In this document: positions 17,238 to 24,770 of the stretch, one piece after another
Position numbering within the stretch: position 1 is the stretch's first letter
Layout of the letters: each line of letters opens with the position of its first letter
Program-made: the position numbers and the translations under genes
The notes under the pieces: generated by a model
What the model was told of the DNA's origin: nothing
Seen by the model: only the letters and a program-made list of their open reading frames with translations
Databases searched by the model: none
NCBI RefSeq assembly: GCF_016792905.1
Contig: NZ_JAEULP010000051.1
Coordinates: forward strand, 1-33,035
DNA: 33,035 nt
DNA from: Tabrizicola sp.
GTDB taxonomy: Bacteria; Pseudomonadota; Alphaproteobacteria; Rhodobacterales; Rhodobacteraceae
Direction: 5' to 3'

Positions 17238-18179
17238 ATGCACACTACGGCCAGCCAGCACGTCACCCGCATCGAAGCGGCCATCCGGTCGGGCCAGGCC
17301 GCACGATCCTCGGTTGCCGCATCCTGGGCACGGTCGGCGACGCTCTACCATCTCGACCCGGCTGCCGCGCGGCTGGAAAACCGGCTGACCGCGTCGGAAC
17401 TCGCCGTCGCCTGCGAGCGATCCGGGACGCTCCTGCCGACGGCTGCCCCGCATCTTGACCGGCTGTTCCATAGCGTCGGCGGGCTTGGCGCCTGCATCGT
17501 GCTGGCCGATGTCGAAGGCGTGGCGCTCGACCGCCGCGGCAATGTCGGCGACGATCGGGATTTCGCCTCCGCAGGCCTCTGGACCGGCACCGCCTGGTCC
17601 GAGGCGCGGGCCGGGACCAACGGTATCGGCACCTGCCTGGCCGAGGGGCGGGCCGTCACCATCCACCGCGACCAGCATTTCCTGGCGCGCAACATCGGGC
17701 TCAGCTGTTCCTCGGCCCCGGTCTTCGGCCCCGAGGGCGAGCTGATGGCGGTGATCGACGTCTCGACCGCCCGGTCCGACCTGCCGGAAGCCGTCAGCGG
17801 CCTGATCGGTGCGACCGTGACCGAGGCAGCCCGAAGGGTCGAGGCTGACCTTTTCAGCCAGCGCTTCCCCCGCGCCCGGCTGGTGCTGGTGCCCGGAACC
17901 GAACGCGGAATCGGCGCCACACTTGCGGTCGACGCGAACGATCTGGTGATCGGCGCCACTCGGGCGGCCCGCCTGCACCTGAACCTGTCGGGCAATCTCG
18001 CCGCCTCGCCCCGGCCGCTGGCAGATCTGTTGGGCCAGGATGCCGGGGACGGTTTCGAAGATGCCGAGCGCGCCGTCATCGCGCGGGCCTTGGCACGCTC
18101 CGGCGGCAACATCTCGGCTGCCGCGCGGGCGCTTGGCCTCAGCCGCGCGACGCTGCACCGCAAGCTCGACCGCCGCTGA
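17238..18179 (+). CDS. GAF / Fis-type HTH regulator (AcoR-like, lacking AAA+)
   Basis: Transcription regulator, 313 aa. A GAF sensory domain (about 70-200) has the AcoR-like core AGTNGIGTCLAEGRAVTIHR and HFLARNIGLSCSSAPVFGP. A C-terminal Fis-type helix-turn-helix follows (about 275-313, SGGNISAAARALGLSRATLH). The AAA+ sigma-54-activation domain that full AcoR proteins carry in between (GAFTGA motif, Walker boxes) is absent, so it cannot drive sigma-54 promoters itself; such short forms are known in alphaproteobacteria. It lies 145 bp before an acetaldehyde-type dehydrogenase gene, with an 11-bp inverted repeat in the gap, and probably controls it in response to an aldehyde, alcohol or acetoin-like compound. 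Confidence 0.9.
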   Translation: MHTTASQHVTRIEAAIRSGQAARSSVAASWARSATLYHLDPAAARLENRLTASELAVACERSGTLLPTAAPHLDRLFHSVGGLGACIVLADVEGVALDRRGNVGDDRDFASAGLWTGTAWSEARAGTNGIGTCLAEGRAVTIHRDQHFLARNIGLSCSSAPVFGPEGELMAVIDVSTARSDLPEAVSGLIGATVTEAARRVEADLFSQRFPRARLVLVPGTERGIGATLAVDANDLVIGATRAARLHLNLSGNLAASPRPLADLLGQDAGDGFEDAERAVIARALARSGGNISAAARALGLSRATLHRKLDRR

Positions 18180-18192
18180 TCGCAGTTTGTCT

Positions 18193-18224
18193 GCCGACCT
18201 GTCTCAATCCTGCGACAGGTCGGC
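18193..18224 (+). promoter_or_regulatory. Inverted repeat, candidate operator for the aldehyde dehydrogenase gene
   Basis: Perfect 11-bp arms GCCGACCTGTC (18193-18203) and GACAGGTCGGC (18214-18224) around a 10-base spacer. The inner part reads TGTC-N-CA-N4-TG-N-GACA, a symmetrical site suited to a dimeric Fis-type HTH. It is 13 bp after the regulator stop and 100 bp before the dehydrogenase start. No T-tract follows, so a terminator is less likely than an operator. No -24/-12 sigma-54 promoter was found between it and the gene. Confidence 0.6.
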
Positions 18225-18324
18225 TCGGTGATCCACCCCGCCCGGGATGACCGACTCGCTCCTTCGCCGCAGCATTGCCCCAGGGTCGCCTGGAGGAGGC
18301 GGCTGAACCGAGGAGGAGAACAGA

Positions 18325-19842
18325 ATGACCAAGATGGATCCCAAATCCCTGACCGCTGCGCCGTTCCAGAAGCGCTATGACAACTTCATCGGCGGCGAAT
18401 GGGTCGCGCCGAAATCCGGCCGCTACATGGAAAACATCTCGCCCGTCACCGGCCTGGTGGTCTGCGAAGTGGCCCGTTCGAACGCGCAGGACATCGAACT
18501 CGCGCTTGACGCCGCGCACAAGGCCCGCAAGCGCTGGGGCGAAACCAGCGTCACCGAACGCTCGAACATCCTTCTGAAGATCGCCCAGCGCATCGAGGAC
18601 AACCTCGAAGCCATCGCCATCGCCGAGACCTGGGACAACGGCAAGCCGCTCCGCGAGACGATGGCGGCGGACATTCCCCTGACCATCGACCACTTCCGCT
18701 ATTTCGCGGGCGCGATCCGGGCGCAGGAAGGCTCGATCGGCCAGATCGACAACGACACCGTGGCCTACCATTTCCACGAACCCCTCGGCGTCGTCGGCCA
18801 GATCATCCCGTGGAACTTCCCGATCCTGATGGCGGCCTGGAAACTGGCCCCGGCGCTGGCCGCGGGCAACTGCGTGGTGTTGAAACCGGCGGAACAGACC
18901 CCGGCCTCGATCATGTACCTGATGCAGTTCATCGCCGACCTGCTGCCGCCGGGCGTCCTCAACATCGTCAACGGCATCGGCGAGGAAGCGGGCGCTGCGC
19001 TCTCCTCCTCCAAGCGCATCGCCAAGATCGCCTTCACCGGCTCGACCCCGGTCGGCAAGATGATCATGAAGGCCGCCGCCGACAACCTGACCAACATCAC
19101 GCTGGAACTGGGCGGCAAGTCGCCGAACCTCTTCTTCGCCGACGTGATGAACGAGGATGACGCCTTCCTCGACAAGGCGATGGAAGGTTTCGCCATGTTC
19201 GCGCTGAACCAGGGCGAGGTCTGCACCTGCCCGTCGCGCGCTCTGGTGCAGGAATCGATCTACGACCGCTTCATGGAACGCGCCGTCAAGCGGGTCGAAG
19301 CCATCGTCGCGGGCGACCCGCGCGCCACGGCAACCATGATCGGCGCCCAGGCCAGCCAGGAGCAGTACGACAAGATCTCGTCCTATCTGGAGATCGGCCG
19401 CAAGGAAGGCGCCAAGGTGCTGACCGGCGGCGCGGTGAACCACTTCGGCGGCGATCTGTCCAAGGGCTTCTACATCCAGCCCACCATCTTCGAAGGCACC
19501 AACAAGATGCGGGTGTTCCAGGAAGAAATCTTCGGGCCGGTCGTCTCGGTCACGACCTTCAAGACGCTTGAGGATGCGCTGGAAATCGCCAACGACACCG
19601 TCTTCGGCCTTGGTGCAGGCGTCTGGAGCCGCGACACCAACACCGCCTACCGCGCCGGCCGCGGCATCGAGGCGGGCCGGGTCTGGACCAACTGCTACCA
19701 CGCCTATCCGGCAGGGGCTGCCTTCGGCGGCTACAAGCAGTCCGGCATCGGGCGCGAGACGCACAAGATGATGCTCGACCACTACCAGGAGACGAAGAAC
19801 CTCCTGGTCAGCTATTCGCCCAACAAGCTCGGCTTCTTCTAG
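18325..19842 (+). CDS. Acetaldehyde-type aldehyde dehydrogenase (ExaC/AcoD family)
   Basis: NAD-dependent aldehyde dehydrogenase, 505 aa, closest in style to ExaC/AcoD enzymes that oxidise acetaldehyde to acetate. Key residues are N164 (IPWNFP), E261 (LELGGKSPN) and catalytic C300 in the subfamily-specific [11 protein letters not shown]. The C terminus [19 protein letters not shown] is also typical. The start at 18325 has a strong AGGAGGAG site. Follows the AcoR-like regulator and is closed by a good terminator, so it forms a single-gene unit. Probable role is alcohol or acetoin catabolism or aldehyde detoxification. Confidence 0.95.
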   Translation: MTKMDPKSLTAAPFQKRYDNFIGGEWVAPKSGRYMENISPVTGLVVCEVARSNAQDIELALDAAHKARKRWGETSVTERSNILLKIAQRIEDNLEAIAIAETWDNGKPLRETMAADIPLTIDHFRYFAGAIRAQEGSIGQIDNDTVAYHFHEPLGVVGQIIPWNFPILMAAWKLAPALAAGNCVVLKPAEQTPASIMYLMQFIADLLPPGVLNIVNGIGEEAGAALSSSKRIAKIAFTGSTPVGKMIMKAAADNLTNITLELGGKSPNLFFADVMNEDDAFLDKAMEGFAMFALNQGEVCTCPSRALVQESIYDRFMERAVKRVEAIVAGDPRATATMIGAQASQEQYDKISSYLEIGRKEGAKVLTGGAVNHFGGDLSKGFYIQPTIFEGTNKMRVFQEEIFGPVVSVTTFKTLEDALEIANDTVFGLGAGVWSRDTNTAYRAGRGIEAGRVWTNCYHAYPAGAAFGGYKQSGIGRETHKMMLDHYQETKNLLVSYSPNKLGFF

Positions 19843-19860
19843 GCCCTGATCCCGCACAGG

Positions 19861-19886
19861 AAGGGGGCGCCCGTCGCCCCCTTTTT
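19861..19886 (+). terminator. Rho-independent terminator
   Basis: GGGGGCG (19863-19869) pairs with CGCCCCC (19875-19881) around a 5-base loop, extended by AA/TT, and is followed by a run of Ts (19882-19886). It stands 18 bp after the aldehyde dehydrogenase stop and shortly beyond the end of moeA on the other strand. The A-run on the left is short, so it mainly serves the plus strand. Confidence 0.9.
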
Positions 19887-19897
19887 CCGGCGCCACC

Positions 19898-21160
19898 TCA
19901 GACGGGCGGTCGCCCGACACGCCGGGGCACGCCGTCCCGGATCGGCACCACCTCGACGATCCCGCCCTCCGCGATCTCCGTCATGTCGGGGGTCAGCACG
20001 ATCAGGATCTCGGCCCGCGCCAGCGCCGCGACATTGGCCGAGCCCTGCTGCACCAGCGGCATGGCGCAACTCCTTCCCTCCGGCCCGGTCTCGATCCGCC
20101 CGAGCAGCACATCCGTGCGGCCCGCAGGCTTGGCATGGGCTCGGCCCAGCGGCAGCCGCCACGCCGGTGAAAGCGGCAGCGGCAGGTCCAGAAGCCGCGC
20201 CAGGATCATCCGCCCGATCAGGATGAAATCCACCAGCGCCGCCACCGGGTTTCCCGGCAGCACCAGCACCGGGCAATCGTCGATGTCGCCGAAACCAACC
20301 GGCTTGCCCGGCCGCATCTGCAACCGCCAGAACTCGACGGCCCCGCGTCGCGCCACCAGGCCCGACATATGGTCGGCAAGCCCGACCGAGGCCCCGCCGG
20401 TACTGACGATCAGGTCATGCCCAGGCGCCGCTTCGGTCAGGCGCCGCAGCAGATGCTCCGGTTCATCCGCGCAAATCCCCAGGTCGGTGACATCGGCCCC
20501 GCAGCCCGCCAGCAGCCGCGCCAGAAGCGGACGATTCGTGTCGCGAATCTGCCCGGGGCCCAGCTCGCGCTCCGGCGCGGCAAGTTCGTCGCCGGTCGAG
20601 ATCAGCGCCACCTTTGGCGCCCTGGAAACCTGCACCGTCGCCACATCCAGCGCCGCCAGCAGCGCCAGTTCCCCGGGTCCAAGCCGGTGCCCTGCCGACA
20701 GGATCAGCTCATCGCGGCGGACGTCCTCGCCCACCGGCCGGATATGGCGCCGGACGCCCGGCTTGCGGCATAACGTGACCTCGGTCCCGCGCAGCTCCGC
20801 GTCTTCCTGCATCACCACGCAATCCGCACCCGGTGGCATCGCAGCCCCGGTGAAGATGCGCGCGGCCTCGCCCGCGGCAACCGGCTGCCCCAGGCGTCCG
20901 GCCATGATCACCTGCGACACATGCAGGCTGACCGCCCTGCCTTCCAGCGCGTCGGCGGACCGCAGCGCAAATCCGTCCATTGCCGCGCAGTCAAACCGCG
21001 GCAGGCTGCCCGGGGCAACGACGTCCGACCGCAGCCAGCGCCCGCACGCGGCCTCCGCCGTCACGCGCTCTGCGCCCACCCTGCTGAACGGATAGGTCTC
21101 AAGGAACGCCAGCGCGTCATCCAGACGAAAACGTCCCACCGCCCCGGAAGATTTGGCCAT
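19898..21160 (-). CDS. moeA: Molybdopterin molybdotransferase MoeA
   Basis: Cytoplasmic enzyme, 420 aa, that inserts molybdate into adenylylated molybdopterin, the last common step of molybdenum cofactor synthesis. Domain order is as in the family: N-terminal region (RFDCAAMDGFALRSAD), the IFTGAAMPPGADCVVMQED segment, the MoCF-binding domain (VALISTGDEL, GQIRDTNRPLL, DLIVSTGGASVG, VLPGNPVA) and a C-terminal beta domain. The frame stays open upstream of the ATG at 21160. That start is preferred because the MoeA-like sequence begins there and a Mo-box lies 27 bases upstream, the same spacing as at modE. Its presence beyond the mod cluster joins uptake and cofactor assembly. Confidence 0.95.
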   Translation of the reverse strand: MAKSSGAVGRFRLDDALAFLETYPFSRVGAERVTAEAACGRWLRSDVVAPGSLPRFDCAAMDGFALRSADALEGRAVSLHVSQVIMAGRLGQPVAAGEAARIFTGAAMPPGADCVVMQEDAELRGTEVTLCRKPGVRRHIRPVGEDVRRDELILSAGHRLGPGELALLAALDVATVQVSRAPKVALISTGDELAAPERELGPGQIRDTNRPLLARLLAGCGADVTDLGICADEPEHLLRRLTEAAPGHDLIVSTGGASVGLADHMSGLVARRGAVEFWRLQMRPGKPVGFGDIDDCPVLVLPGNPVAALVDFILIGRMILARLLDLPLPLSPAWRLPLGRAHAKPAGRTDVLLGRIETGPEGRSCAMPLVQQGSANVAALARAEILIVLTPDMTEIAEGGIVEVVPIRDGVPRRVGRPPV

Positions 21161-21186
21161 CACCTGCCCGATCCATGCCTTGCTCC

Positions 21187-21210
21187 CGATATTTTTCGCT
21201 GAATATAACG
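21187..21210 (-). promoter_or_regulatory. Mo-box-like site before moeA
   Basis: A 24-bp dyad with CGATAT (21187-21192) and ATATAACG (21203-21210). Read on the minus strand it begins CGTTATATTC, very like the enterobacterial ModE operator. It is in the 86-bp gap between moeA and the gene for the dehydrogenase small subunit. This is the best match to the classic Mo-box among the five. Confidence 0.75.
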
Positions 21211-21248
21211 CTGACATCAAGTCGGCCGCGCAGTAGCGCACCGGGGCG

Positions 21249-21662
21249 CTAGACTCCTCGATAACAGGGGCCCCGGGCCATGACCGGTTCGACCGCCGCC
21301 ATGATCTCGTCGTAGTCGACCTCGGTCGTCAGCGCCTCGAACCCGGGATAGCCCAGCCGCCGCATCACCTCCGGACTGGCCAGATAGGCCCCCGCGATGA
21401 AGCGCCCCAGAAGCGCCCGGTCCTCCACCGACAGTGCCCGCACCGGCGCCAGCGGATCGGCGGGCGGTTCGGCGGGAAAGCGCGCGACCACGGCCAGGAA
21501 CCCGGGCGCGAGGTCTGCCCGGGTCTTCAGCACCATCGGCAGAAGCCGGTCCTGCACCCCCACCGCAGGGGCCGAGGGGAAGCCAAGTCCCGGATCGCCC
21601 GGAATCATCGCGTCGCACAGCCAGTCAAGCCGGGCCGCCACATCCTGATGACTGATCGCCAT
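21249..21662 (-). CDS. Gluconate 2-dehydrogenase subunit 3-like protein
   Basis: A 137-residue protein resembling the small (subunit 3) partner of FAD-dependent gluconate/sugar dehydrogenases: early DAMIPGDPGLGFPSAPA, then ALLGRFIAGAYLASPEVMRRLGYPG (split by variable positions) and a short C terminus. Subunit 3 proteins usually carry a Tat signal that exports the flavoprotein complex; none is visible here, since the protein starts MAISHQDVAARLDWLCD. It starts 10 bp after the GMC dehydrogenase stop, has a GAGGAGGGGAG ribosome site, and is presumably its partner. Assignment rests on pairing and motif style. Confidence 0.75.
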   Translation of the reverse strand: MAISHQDVAARLDWLCDAMIPGDPGLGFPSAPAVGVQDRLLPMVLKTRADLAPGFLAVVARFPAEPPADPLAPVRALSVEDRALLGRFIAGAYLASPEVMRRLGYPGFEALTTEVDYDEIMAAVEPVMARGPCYRGV

Positions 21663-21672
21663 GCTCCCCTCC

Positions 21673-23292
21673 TCAGAACGCCTGCCCATGGCGGTTCCGC
21701 ACGATGGCCTCCGCATTGCGCAAGGCCAGCGCCGCGACCGTCGCCGTCGGGTTCACCGCGCCCGAGGTCGGCATCACGCTGCCGTCGATGACGAACAGGT
21801 TCGGCACGTCATGCGCCCGGCCATAGCCATCGACGACCGATGTCTCCGGGTCCTCGCCCATCCGCGCCGTGCCCAGGATATGCCAGCCGGTCTCCTTCAA
21901 GGGCGGCGCGGCCATCGTCTCGTAGGCGCCCGCCTCGCGCATCGAGATCATCGCCTTCTCCTGCATGAACTTCTGCAAGCGATACATGCCCGCGTCATAG
22001 CGGTAGGTGACCTTGGGCGCGGGAATGCCGTCGTCGTCCTTCAGCTCCGGGTCCAGCGTCACCCGGTTGTGCTCGAAGGGCAGGTCCTCGGCGATGATGT
22101 CCCAGATCGCCGACCGGCCGAAGCGCTTGTAGACCGTCTTGTGGAACGCCTCGCCCCATTCCGTCTCGGCCCCCCAGGGGTGCGCGCCGATGGCCCCGAG
22201 GGGCGATCCCGTCGGCATCAGCATCAGCTTCGCGCCGCGATGGAAGCCCCGGTCCGCGCCGGTTTCGGCGAATTCCAGGCTATAAGCCCGCTGCGCTGCG
22301 GTGCCCTGCCAGCTGTCCATCACCTCGTCGAACAGGCCCGTGACAGTAGTAAACGGGTGCATCATCAGATTCTTGCCCACCAGACCCGAACTGTTCGCCA
22401 GCCCGGCCGGGGATCGCGATGTGGCCGAGTTAAGCAGCAGCCGCGGCGTCCCGATCCCGTTCGCGCAGATCACCACGATCCGGCTTTTCTGGCTATGCGT
22501 CCCGCCGGTGTCGCGGTCGACATAGGTGACGCCCGTCGCCAGCCCCTTGGCGCTGGTCTCGACCCGGATCACCCGCGCCCGCTGCACCAGCCTGACGCCC
22601 AGCTTGATGTTCAGCGGCCAATGCGTCCGGTCGACCGAGGCCTTGGCCCCGTCGAAACAGGCCGGGGCCGAACAGGCGCCGCGCCTCACGCAAGGGTTCA
22701 GTCCGGCATGTTTCACCGTGGCGATGGCATTGGTGCCCGGCCAGATATGCCAGCCCAGCCGCTCGTGCGCCTTGAACAGCCGCCGCTCGATCGCCCCCAG
22801 GGGCAGCGGCGGCAGCGGCGGGTCGAAATGCGGATAGGCCGGGTCGCCGCCGACCCCCGACACCGCCATCTGCAACTCCACCCGGTCGTAGTAGGGCGCG
22901 AGGTCGTCATAGCTCAGCGGCCAGTCGGCCCCCACGCCGTCCAGCGTCCTGACCTTGAAGTTCGACGGCTGGAAGCGGTTCCAGGCCCCGGCATAGATCA
23001 CCGTCCCGCCGCCGACCCCGTTCCACATCAGCGGGTTGATGTCGGATTCCGTCGCGTTGATCGGATAGTCGGACGGCATCCTGCGCCGGTTCGGATTAAA
23101 CCCGAAGCCCATGTCCTTGCGCAGCTCGAACCCCGGCTCGTCGAACCTGATCGAGGCATAGTCGGGGTATTCACCCTGCTCCAGACAGACCACCGACATG
23201 CCTGCCGTGGCCAGCACCTGCGCCGTGATCGCCCCGCTCGGCCCCGCGCCAATGATCGTCACGTCGCTGTCTTTGCCGCCGCCCGCGTTCAT
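21673..23292 (-). CDS. GMC-family FAD-dependent dehydrogenase/oxidoreductase
   Basis: Flavoprotein of the glucose-methanol-choline family, 539 aa from the chosen start. The ADP-binding motif DVTIIGAGPSGAITAQVL lies near the N terminus, followed by NPLMWNGVGGGTVIYAG and a C-terminal block WHILGTARMGEDP ... FVIDGSVMPTSGAVNPTAT that carries the active-site His/Asn region. A cysteine-rich patch CVRRGACSAPAC is near the middle. ATG 23292 (GAGAGG upstream) is preferred; a TTG at 23406 would add 38 residues of non-conserved leader. With the subunit-3-like partner it probably oxidises a sugar, polyol or sugar acid. No cytochrome subunit is adjacent. Confidence 0.9.
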   Translation of the reverse strand: MNAGGGKDSDVTIIGAGPSGAITAQVLATAGMSVVCLEQGEYPDYASIRFDEPGFELRKDMGFGFNPNRRRMPSDYPINATESDINPLMWNGVGGGTVIYAGAWNRFQPSNFKVRTLDGVGADWPLSYDDLAPYYDRVELQMAVSGVGGDPAYPHFDPPLPPLPLGAIERRLFKAHERLGWHIWPGTNAIATVKHAGLNPCVRRGACSAPACFDGAKASVDRTHWPLNIKLGVRLVQRARVIRVETSAKGLATGVTYVDRDTGGTHSQKSRIVVICANGIGTPRLLLNSATSRSPAGLANSSGLVGKNLMMHPFTTVTGLFDEVMDSWQGTAAQRAYSLEFAETGADRGFHRGAKLMLMPTGSPLGAIGAHPWGAETEWGEAFHKTVYKRFGRSAIWDIIAEDLPFEHNRVTLDPELKDDDGIPAPKVTYRYDAGMYRLQKFMQEKAMISMREAGAYETMAAPPLKETGWHILGTARMGEDPETSVVDGYGRAHDVPNLFVIDGSVMPTSGAVNPTATVAALALRNAEAIVRNRHGQAF

Positions 23293-23425
23293 GCCTCTCG
23301 CCCCGAAGGCCTGCGCCTCGACATAGTTTAGCGCTACACGTCGCGCTTGCGCAAGATGGCTTTCGCCGGTCAGGGCTGTTTTCCTGACTGGATCGAAGCT
23401 GGGCAAATTCTTAAGATGTAGTAAA

Positions 23426-23437
23426 TGTCCGCGGACA
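23426..23437. promoter_or_regulatory. 12-bp palindrome upstream of the GMC gene
   Basis: TGTCCGCGGACA is a perfect palindrome 134 bp before the GMC start. It shares the TGTCC/GGACA arms of the 15-bp palindrome centred 42 bp away, about four helical turns, so both could bind the same dimeric regulator. Confidence 0.45.
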
Positions 23438-23440
23438 AGC

Positions 23441-23486
23441 CATTGATTTCATTGACTCGAAAAATCTGTCCACCGTGGACACCTTG
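23441..23486 (+). repeat. Palindrome-bearing repeat, copy 2
   Basis: CATTGATTTCA (23441-23451) and the palindrome TGTCCACCGTGGACA (23467-23481), followed by CCTTGC, repeat the arrangement at 424-470 in the same orientation. It sits directly after the FAH gene stop and in the upstream region of the GMC gene. Read on the minus strand, the hairpin TGTCC/GGACA is followed by GATTTTT, so it may also act as a terminator for the FAH gene. This copy has a T-tract; the other does not. Confidence 0.6.
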
Positions 23487-23489
23487 CGG

Positions 23490-24659
23490 TCAGATGCGGT
23501 CCCCCAGCCCCCGGGCCACCAGATTCCGCATCAGTTCCCGCGTCCCGAAGGTCCATTCCGGGCAGTCATCCGTCCGCCGGACCCGGTTGACCAGCCGCCC
23601 CAGCAAGGGCGTCGCGATCTCCACCACATCGCCCACCTCATGGGTGAACCCCTGCCCCACCCCCCGCCGGTCCTTCACCGGGGCGAACATCGTCCCCAGG
23701 AACAGCACCGCCCCGTCCGGATACTGATGGTTCCGGTTCAGCATCTGCCGCGCCAGTTCGGCCGGTTTCCGGCTGATCGCGGCCAGATCGCTCTCCCCGG
23801 TCATCTCGAACCCGTCCTCGCCCGTGACCCGCAGCGACACCCGCACTCCTTCCAGCGCCGCCATATCGAACCCGCCGTGGAACAGCCGGATGAACGGCCC
23901 CACCGAACACGAGGCATTGTTGTCCTTTGCCTTCCCCAGCAGCAGCGCCGACCGCCCCTCGACATCCCGCAGGTTCACGTCGTTGCCCAAGGTCGCGCCC
24001 AGGATCGCCCCGTCCGAGCGAACCACCAGCACCACCTCCGGCTCCGGGTTGTTCCATTCCGAGATCGGATGGATCCCCACATCCGCCCCGCAGCCGACCG
24101 AAGCCATCGGCTGCGCCTTGGTGAAGACCTCGGCATCCGGCCCGATCCCCACCTCCAGATACTGCGACCAGAGCCCCATGCCCTGCAGCACCCGCTTCAC
24201 TTCCCGCGCCTTCTCCGACCCGGCAACCACCCCCCGCAGGCTGTCGCCGATCACCGGGGCCAGCCGGTCGCGGATTTCCTGCGCCCGCCCGCTGTCGCCC
24301 TTGGCCTGCTCCTCGATCACCCGTTCCACCATGCTATCGGCAAAGGTCACCCCCGCCGCCTTGACGGCCTGCAGGTCGATCGGGGCCAGAAGGTGCAGCC
24401 CCCGCCCCGCAAGGGCATCGTCCAGCGTTCCGAGGTCCGCCAGCCCTTCAACCGCCTCCAGTTGCCCAGCGATCCCGTCAATCTCCAGCAGACCCGACAT
24501 GGTTGCCGAAACCGAGGTCAGGTCCAGAAGGCGCCCGTTGCGGACCAGCACCGGGCAAGGCCCGCCTGTCGCGTCCGCCCAGACCCGGCCAATCAGGACG
24601 GCACGGCCTGCATCCTCGGGGAGGACCTCCTCGGCGGACAGCATCAACGCGGTGATCAT
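23490..24659 (-). CDS. FAH-family enzyme, probable 2-keto-3-deoxy-pentonate dehydratase type
   Basis: Protein of 389 aa in the fumarylacetoacetate hydrolase superfamily. The C-terminal half has the FAH fold marks: NNPEPEVVLVV (metal-binding glutamates), LGNDVNLRDVEGRSALLLGK, KDNNASCSVGPFI and LFLGTMFAP. The N-terminal half (LPEDAGRAVLIGRVW, GRLLDLTSVSATMSGLLE) and the length are those of the long subgroup that includes the Caulobacter XylX type, which dehydrates 2-keto-3-deoxy-pentonates to alpha-ketoglutarate semialdehyde. It is much longer than true acylpyruvate hydrolases (about 220-280 aa). Divergent from the UxaA-family gene with a 26-bp dyad between. Exact substrate is inferred. Confidence 0.8.
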   Translation of the reverse strand: MITALMLSAEEVLPEDAGRAVLIGRVWADATGGPCPVLVRNGRLLDLTSVSATMSGLLEIDGIAGQLEAVEGLADLGTLDDALAGRGLHLLAPIDLQAVKAAGVTFADSMVERVIEEQAKGDSGRAQEIRDRLAPVIGDSLRGVVAGSEKAREVKRVLQGMGLWSQYLEVGIGPDAEVFTKAQPMASVGCGADVGIHPISEWNNPEPEVVLVVRSDGAILGATLGNDVNLRDVEGRSALLLGKAKDNNASCSVGPFIRLFHGGFDMAALEGVRVSLRVTGEDGFEMTGESDLAAISRKPAELARQMLNRNHQYPDGAVLFLGTMFAPVKDRRGVGQGFTHEVGDVVEIATPLLGRLVNRVRRTDDCPEWTFGTRELMRNLVARGLGDRI

Positions 24660-24732
24660 TCCAGGGTCCTTTCCAGCGGAAGTAGGGGTCAGGCGGGGTG
24701 ATAGCGCTTGACGGTGGCTCCGTCTAGGATCA

Positions 24733-24758
24733 TCTGTCTTTTGCACGCAAAAGACAGA
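24733..24758. promoter_or_regulatory. Perfect 26-bp operator-like dyad
   Basis: Arms TCTGTCTTTTGC (24733-24744) and GCAAAAGACAGA (24747-24758) are exact reverse complements separated by AC. The site lies in the 111-bp gap between the divergent FAH and UxaA-family genes, 12 bp before the UxaA start codon. No long T-tract follows, so an operator for a dimeric regulator, probably the nearby GntR/FCD protein, is more likely than a terminator. Confidence 0.75.
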
Positions 24759-24770
24759 AAGGCCGAGTTC

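Noticed and set aside
18225-18324. Sigma-54 promoter before the aldehyde dehydrogenase gene
   Set aside because: A TTGC occurs near 18284, but there is no GG element ten bases upstream, so the -24/-12 pattern fails.
424-23486. The two palindromic repeats as ends of an integrated 23-kb element
   Set aside because: The interval contains pheT and other core genes, no integrase or transposase, and the repeats are imperfect in the middle.
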